Origin: Rhynchosporium graminicola
Lineage: Eukaryota; Ascomycota; Leotiomycetes; Helotiales; Ploettnerulaceae
Length of the DNA stretch: 64,000 nucleotides
Direction of reading: 5' to 3'
NCBI GenBank assembly: GCA_900074885.1
Contig: FJUW01000036.1
Span: forward strand, 394,371 to 458,370
The notes beneath the pieces were generated by a model. The model saw only the letters and a list, made by a program, of their open reading frames with translations. It ran no database searches and was not told the origin of the DNA. How positions within the stretch are numbered: position 1 is the stretch's first letter; the number at the start of each line of letters is the position of its first letter. The translations under genes and the position numbers were made by a program. Shown one piece after another: positions 57,556 through 64,000 of the stretch.

Positions 57556-60500
57556 GATATAAACTTGGCAGGAGGTGGTAGATAGAGTTGAGAGAAGTAA
57601 AGAAAGATGGGGGATAAGAGATGAAGGAGGAAAGTGCTCTATATATACATGAAAAAGAAAAAGCCAAGCATAAAGTCGTGATGATAGTCAGCGATAGTGT
57701 TCATGTCTTGGGTGAAATATTGGAGAGACATGCGGCAATAGGAAGGTTTTCGAAGCATGCTTCCATTGCGCCATCGACCATGTGGACGCGATACATCCAT
57801 GCAGAGGTATTTTGGTAATGAAGTATCACCTGCCATATGAGGGTATTCCCGCTCTTGATCCTGCATAGGTTGCCGCCGAAACTTAGTATCCTGCATGCAC
57901 TTGATATACTTGTGCTAGGGATCATAGACTTTTGCTGTGTCACTATCAGCTCGAGCCTCGACATTCGCATGTGCCTGATGAATAATCATCTAACTATAGA
58001 AGAGAAAATACCAAATCCACACTCAGGGTGGGGGTTTATTTATGCTGGTCACAAAGTAGTCTGTAAAATGTGAATGTGCATAGTAACGCAGTTTTGTGAG
58101 CCTGAGAACGCCCTGGATTAGGCCGCGGCATGGGTTTTGAGTAAATACTCACCTATAGGTAGCTATAGGTAGGTATATACCCAAGGGAAACTTCATACTA
58201 TCCCCCCTCTAGTTTGAACGTCAAAAATTCAGCTATAGTAAGGGCGTAGGATTTAACATTTAAACCAGAAGATATTAGTATACTATCCTAAAGCTACAGA
58301 GGGCATGATTAGGTTCAATTTTTAGGCTTACTACCAATGTCGAACTCTGTTTTGGATATTCGGCGGCACCGACCACTAATTGTTAGATCCGAACCATAAC
58401 TTTCTGACAGGTTGCCCCTTCTAGTTAGATACACCGAAACTTAAGAATATACTAAGAAATAAGATTTCATATCGTATACAAAGAGTGTTTATGCTTTAAA
58501 GATAAGAATCGTCTGGATATGTCTTGGTTTTCGGTATGTCTTTGATTCCCGGTGCGCTCCACCTGGAAGCGTAGCTCTGCTGGAGTGTGGTGGTTTCGAT
58601 CCAACAACTAGGTCGGAAAAGGAAGGAGAGCATGCCGTTAGGAACGCGGTATCGCATGATCCACCTATCCTAAAGCTTAATCAAACGGATCCTGGCATTA
58701 CACAGTCATGAAGATGATTCGCAATCTGAAGACGAGATCTATCCCATATCGCCGTAATGATTTTCGGACTGATGGAATTCCCTAGAATGCAAATAAGTTT
58801 ACATCGTATTCTTTCGAGTTCGATGGCGTTGAAACGAAACCAACTACGCTATCTTATGTTTCTGCCAGTCTTTCGCACGAACACTCACTGATGATTACTC
58901 ACAAGCTGCGAGCGAGAGAAACAAGCTTGCTTAAGCTTGCTTGGATCTTGACAGGTCGTATAACAGGAAAAGAATTTTCGAAATCCGACGGAACCAGACT
59001 TGTTGTTTTCGCATAGCTTCCACATAGAACCTACCTACCTTCTGAATGCAGAAAGGCGGCTTCGGAGAACACTACAAAATTCCAAACCTTGTATTAATCG
59101 TAGCCGAGGCTATATATCGCAATCGCTATGCACTAAAACGTGATTCGATATCTTTCAAGAAGTCCGCATGTAGCATTTGCTTTTTACGTGGGTCCGAGCC
59201 TGTCCAAGTGGGGTTTTCCATAGGACTTTTGCATAGGACTTTTGGTTGGAATTGATACTTGATGTAAACTCCGACGGAGAAAACGAGCATTGTTTAGCAC
59301 AAAGCAAAGCTTGCTTATCTAAGAAGAAAGAACGCGATCTTTCGGGACTCTATGACGACCCCGAGTCCTAGCTTGCAACAACGCGGTAGAAATTGTAAGC
59401 TTGGAAAGTCGGTTTTTAACTTTCAGGGCACCTCAAATTTTTTTACACTTTGAAGATTGCATCAATCTAGAACGCTTAGGGTTTTCACGTGACAACGTGA
59501 AAAGTACCTCCGGTTTGATCAATTTCAGAACCTTGCCACTTTGAGCATCCAGAAAGTGTAGTCTGCGTGAGTCACGTATTTAGTGATATTACGATAGTGT
59601 TAGTGGTATTGATAGTGGCTGCGGAATCACGAAAATCTTCGGCTTTGATCTCGGAACTCCGAGAACTTTTGTTCGAGGACCTGAATGTTTCCCGCGTTGT
59701 TCTGGCATTTTTATGATGAGATGACTATGAGAAGCTAGAAGAACGAGCTTGGTTAATTAGTGCTATAATCCACCATACGTATCAATGGGTTTCAAACCTA
59801 ATGTGATGGATCCTGACCCTGATGTAAGACACTGACATAATCCGTTCATTACTATCTCTTTCACTTTCCACACTTAAATGCATTTCAAACTCAGTGAGCG
59901 GAAAGGTCTTAATTGGCTGAATGATCCCCGAAGCAAGGAAGACACGTCGAAGCTGAAAGTTAGAAGGTTCTATTGTAACAGCTAAATCCTCTCACTCTGC
60001 CCTCATGCTTCTTTCCGAAATCTCTTGATCACTCAGTCAAGTTGGAAAGCGACCGCAGCGACAACAACTAATAATCTCGGCCCTAAATTAGACGATCACA
60101 ATATAGGAAAGTCTTCGTATTTAGCTAGCAATTGAACTTCAAGTAGAAAAATTGTTATCATAGTGTTCCTCTTATTCTTCGTGAATACTATGTCGGCTAG
60201 CACAGAAAGCAGTAAGCAGTATGAGCCCTCGGATTGCAAGGCGACGAAGTAGTAAACTGTTATGAGCTACGCCTACCTCATCGATTGGTGATGTTAAACA
60301 TTCAAGACTTACAGCAAGGGACAAGAATGGGCTTCTCTTGGTGGTTTTAGTTATGGATGAGTGTTTCTTCAAAATTCAATCTAAGCCTCAGACTAGTAAC
60401 GTGAGATGACTGACAGCTCGTCTCGACCATTTTTTAGCTTCTTTCACCGGAGCTGTATTATGCTGGACTATTGTGACTCATCTATCATCCGTGCTTGCGC

Positions 60501-60842
60501 CGAATTTGGCGAGGTTGGCCTTTTCCTTCTTCGCTTCGTCTGAGACGGAAATTGCTCGCCTCGATATAACAGAGAAGTGCTATTAGAGCATGCTTTTCGT
60601 CATTTTAAAAGAATACCGAAAAAGTACGTCTTTCAGCTAATCCAGTGTAATACAAGCCTCGTTCTCGTGGTCGGCTTATCAGGACTTGGAGATCGATACT
60701 CGCTCTTGCATCGTGTATCGACCTGGGCTCCTTCCTCTTAGGATCCAGCATAGCAGAATAACTACTAAAGCCCCAACTTTCCCTTATTTCTCTCTTCTAC
60801 TTTTTTCCTCAAGCTTTCGATTTCATCCAACTTCGTTCAACT
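57556..60842. other. 3.3-kb gene-poor region
   Basis: The first ~100 bp is the leader/promoter of the protease gene (on -). The rest has short unrecognised ORFs only (for example 59046-59255 +, 60172-60372 -, 60686-60913 +). A tRNA-like stretch near 58575 was examined and rejected. No repeat boundary was found. Confidence 0.4.
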
Positions 60843-61788
60843 TCACAAGCGCTGTATCTCCTGAATCTTCCTCTCAATCTCCGCTCGCCCCAGGATCTGT
60901 GATTTGCCATTAGGCCAAGTGCCGAACAGAAACTTCTGCATATTATTATAGGAGGCGTTGTATTTCCAATCGTGCCGGTATGCAGCGTGAGCAGCAGGAC
61001 GAAAATAGATGATATAGATAGCAGAGGGCGGGAGAGAAAAGGTCTTAGTGAAGGATATGGACTTCAGATCCTCGAGGAGCTTAGTAGTCATGGTATTATA
61101 TATGAAACCGAATCCCAGTGTTAAAGGATCCTCGCCGAACATCTTCTCTAAATCAAAAGAAACGAAAGTCGTTCCAGGCTGTAAATACTTACTGCAATCA
61201 ATTAGCAAACGATATATCAATAATACCAGAATTGAAATTAGAAAGAAAGAAAGAAAATGAAAGAAAGACGAATGACTTACAGAGGCATGAACGAGAAATT
61301 TAACTTAGCACGACCAGTTCTCCCTCCTATCGAATTTCTCTCCTCCCTGACCTGATGTCATATTGCTCACGAAGATATCCGCATCCTCCATAATATATCC
61401 CTCTTCGCCTCCAGCGCCCGCGGCTGCATTCTTATCTATATATCTGTTAGTAATATTAGTTAAGGAGTAACACAAGCGAAGAAGACCTACCGAATACGGC
61501 ATCCGCCCAATCAAACTGTTGTACATAATTATCATCTAAAATAACAGGGCAACAAGAAGAAGAAGACGAAAGACCCGGAGCAAGAGTTGCAGCTGGGGCC
61601 GTGGCAGTAGTGGTGGAGAAGAAACTGGATGGCATCCGAACAGAACCGCGACCCAGGATGTTTGTGAGGAGTTCGAGGTGACGATTCGTATCATGCGGAT
61701 GATTTTCATGATTGTTGAGGGACAAGGCTGCATCGAGATCGGTGGGATTTTTTCGGAGGGCAAGTGTAATGGGCACGTGATAGTCAGT
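60843..61788 (-). CDS. Unrecognised multi-exon gene, frame broken in the middle exon
   Basis: Three exons can be proposed on -: 61788-61491 (starts in DYHVPITLALRKNP, ends QFDWADAVF), 61435-61281, and 61191-60843 (KYLQPGTTFVSFDLEKMFG to ...EIERKIQEIQRL). The introns are good: 61436-61490, and 61192-61280 with a long pyrimidine tract. Exon 2 enters in the frame DKNAAAGAGGEEGYIMED...ENWSC-stop, but joining to exon 3 needs the next frame (GRAKLNFSFMPL|KYLQPG). So either the gene stops at 61305 with exon 3 outside it, or there is a one-base error/frameshift, or an intron I cannot see. Upstream exons may lie in 61803-62600. I do not recognise the family, and no targeting signal is visible. Confidence 0.4.
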
Positions 61789-61802
61789 CTATATATACGG
61801 TA

Positions 61803-62600
61803 TTAGGCGTATACTGCTGCGCAGTATATTGTGATCTTTTGGTTCAGATGGCGTAGTTGGTGTGAGCCTAACCTCAACCCCGTTACACCAAGGCGGGCAC
61901 CGATTTGTGTGATATCGCGGGAGTCACGTTTGTCGACAGTGTACTTCCGGTGGTTGGCAGATTTGGAAGCGGAATTGTTCTGGTGCTTGTTGCGGTGGGA
62001 TCTTGGATTCTTCTGATTGGTATTGTTGCGTCGTTTGATCTTGTGCAACCGCGAGCGCTTTCTATCCTTCAAGACTTCCTCCTCGGTGAACTGTGGCCTA
62101 GGTCAGCATCAGTGCAGGGCAGAGAGACGATGATGGACCAATCGGAACATCTACTCGATCAGCAGGCAACGACTTAGGGAAATTCTCATATTGTCAGCAT
62201 TTCTGGAACCAGAGTGAGAGAAAAACGACTGTAGAAACTTCCCTCTCTCTTGTCACTACCATCACCACCGCTTCCAGGACGATCCCCCGATTTCTTCCCT
62301 GAGGAGACCTCGAGAGGTCCGTACCTATCGGCGGCAACACCACCTTGAGATCTGTATCCAGGCACTGATAGCATATTAGCGAGATGCGAGATCGATGTTT
62401 GACGATGGCAGTAATCATAGGTAGGGGTAGAATGCAAAGAAAGAGGAGTCGGACGCTGTTTTGATGATAAGAACGACTCGTGTGAAGGGTGCAGAAGAAG
62501 TAGTGATACAAGAGGAAGTGCAGTTAATAGGCTGGGACAGAGAAATTTGATATTGAAGAGGAGTGCAGAGAATGTACTCACTCATAGAAGAGAAGAGAAG
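61803..62600 (-). other. Possible upstream exons of the 60.8-61.8 kb gene
   Basis: On -, an acceptor CCTAGGCCACAG near 62095 precedes FTEEEVLKDRKRSRLHKIKRR, a basic helical stretch that stays open to GARLG, where a GTAACG donor (about 61884) could join 61788. Further up, 62372-62186 encodes a Gly/Ser-rich frame starting MLSVPGYRSQGG. Two other frames here are also open and low-complexity, so the model is weak. A GAAGA repeat lies near 62585-62600. Confidence 0.25.
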
Positions 62601-62749
62601 AGATAGTGAAAATCGAGAAGAAAGAGAAGAAAATCTGGTTAACAGTGAAGAATTGCTCAATAGTAAGAAAGTCGTTGGTGATGAGGAAGAAGAAAGAAGA
62701 TGAAGTTTGGGAACGAAGCTGCTGTTGATTCATCTAACGCTAACAAACG

Positions 62750-64000
62750 GACCACTCTAAAATGACTTCGTGATTCTTCTTTTTGATAACCACTCTAACA
62801 GTATTCTCTAATAGTATTCCCTAATAGTATTCCCTAGTCCATTATATAGTAATAGAGTTTTTTTAGGTAAGGAAAATAAGCGAGAGGGCCTGTGTACGGC
62901 TACTACTATTATATAGTAATAGAGATAGATAAAGTATTATTAAATACCTCGGAATCTATTGAATCTATTAACGAAAAGATATTAAATCAATTAATACTAT
63001 TACTACTACTACTACCTGAAGTATTAAAGCTATAGCTTATATTAAATATAGAGTTTCGCGTAGTAATCTACTATGCTACTAAATATCAGTAGGCACTTAG
63101 TCTGCACTCTATTAGCTGGTATCTGCGCGATAAATATTAGGTAAAAAGAGCGCTATAAAACTAAGTAAATAAATATATTAAGGAATCTTTATTATAAGAT
63201 TACGATTTTTATAATATACTACTACTATAGGATAGATTACTGCTATAGCTAATTCTCCCTATCTAGCCCGGAGACTACTATTATAACTATTAATTTAAGT
63301 CGCGCAATCGGAAAGCTATATAGGAATATTATAATAAAGAGTATAATAAAAAGCAATTATCAGACGCGTAATTATTTCGAGCTGTCTAGCTATAGACGTG
63401 ATTCACAAAGAAGAGGGCGTGATATTAGGTGGTAGATATAGACGTAACGCGACTAGTATATAATATTAACAATAGAAATAAGGATAATAATAGCTATAGT
63501 AGTAGTAGTAATAATAAAGATATTAGTACTATAATTAAGGCAGAAGTTACTAGATAGATAAAGGAAGAGAAAGAGGAGGTCAAATATAAAGCGAGTATTA
63601 TAGTAACTGAGTAGACCTGTAGCTATATTATATGAGGTAGGAAGAAATACTTACCAGCTCGAAGCATAAACTAGTAGAGACAGCTATATTCACTACTATA
63701 GCTACTACTAACGAGCCCGAACTCGAGATACTTATGGTTTAGGGTTTAAGGGTTAGGTGATATTGAATCTAACTACGCTATCTTGCTACAGGCGTTTTCT
63801 AACTATAAGGAAACTTGAGCTATAAGTACAGGGGGTGCGTGCTATAAATACAGGTAAGGAGAGTACTAAATAAAAGAGAGATACAGAAGCCTAGGGTAGG
63901 CGATATGTACTACGAGTAGTAGATAGATGATCGAAGCCTTCGATGAAAGAGAAGAGGGTGCTCTATAGCGAGAGAGGGTGCCCTGCGGCGTAGAGGGGGG
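62750..64000. repeat. AT-rich, RIP-like repeat relic reaching the window edge
   Basis: From about 62800 the sequence changes to TpA-rich text with TAATAGTATTCCC repeated in tandem (62805-62840), ATTATATAGTAATAGAG twice (about 62842 and 62910) and ACTACT runs, like the decayed island at 37-56 kb. No protein motif is readable with confidence, so the element type is unknown. A short telomere-like stretch (TTTAGGGTTTAAGGGTTAGG) lies at 63739-63758. From about 63890 the text is purine-rich with GAGAGGGTGC repeated. Confidence 0.5.

Noticed and set aside
58575..58625. tRNA-like A and B boxes (TAGCTCTGCTGG and GGTTTCGATCC)
   Set aside because: The boxes are only about 24 bp apart, too close for a tRNA, and no cloverleaf arms pair around them.
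1..64000. CRISPR arrays, bacterial-type operons, rRNA genes, secondary-metabolite core enzymes
   Set aside because: Looked for and not seen; the sequence is clearly fungal nuclear DNA, and no polyketide synthase, peptide synthetase or terpene synthase motif was found.

Overview
The window is nuclear DNA of a filamentous ascomycete (Pezizomycotina). Genes are short and mostly carry one to four spliceosomal introns of about 45-155 bp with GTRNGT donors and CTAAC/CTGAC-type branch points. The proteins are typical of fungi: CAF-1 p60, TLDc/Rtc5, ILV1, NAA40, a short tyrosinase, a fungal rhodopsin-domain membrane protein, a Yap-like bZIP and a FAS1 protein. A transposon island shows the CpA->TpA decay expected of repeat-induced point mutation (RIP). 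Some proteins resemble Leotiomycete ones, but placement below Pezizomycotina is a guess.

Layout. 2-7 kb: chromatin assembly factor subunit Cac2/CHAF1B (+) convergent with an unrecognised 414-aa gene (-). 7-10.3 kb: gene-poor, with a cluster of small inverted-repeat elements, two of which share one terminal repeat and a TA target. 10.4-13.5 kb: secreted tyrosinase (+) facing a short-chain dehydrogenase (-) that needs a GC-AG intron. 15.5-23.1 kb: dense housekeeping block with Rtc5-like TLDc protein, threonine dehydratase, mitochondrial ribosomal protein bL36m, LYR-motif protein (-) and histone N-terminal acetyltransferase NAA40, followed by a PLAC8-like remnant. 24.6-25.8 kb: Fic-domain protein (-). 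28.3-31.8 kb: Yap-like bZIP (-) and rhodopsin-domain membrane protein (-). 33.2-34.3 kb: secreted two-FAS1 protein (-).

37.4-55.8 kb is one transposon stack that can be resolved to the base. A hAT DNA transposon (8-bp target duplication GAGACGAT) was hit by a chromodomain-type Ty3/Gypsy element on + (5-bp duplication TAAAA), which was then hit by a second Gypsy element on - (5-bp duplication TTCTC). All coding regions are broken by RIP-type changes. The single N at 51997 separates two exact 1405-bp copies of the same sequence, so the apparent third LTRs are almost certainly an assembly artefact.

Right of the island lie a secreted pepsin-family aspartic protease (-), a gene-poor stretch, an unresolved multi-exon gene (60.8-61.8 kb) with an apparent frame break, and from about 62.75 kb a second AT-rich, RIP-like repeat relic running to the window end.

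The genes do not form an obvious pathway. The three secreted proteins (tyrosinase, FAS1, aspartic protease) lie in or beside gene-poor, repeat-rich parts, while the conserved nuclear and mitochondrial genes sit in compact repeat-free blocks. Exon boundaries were read by eye from splice signals and protein continuity; none was tested by alignment.
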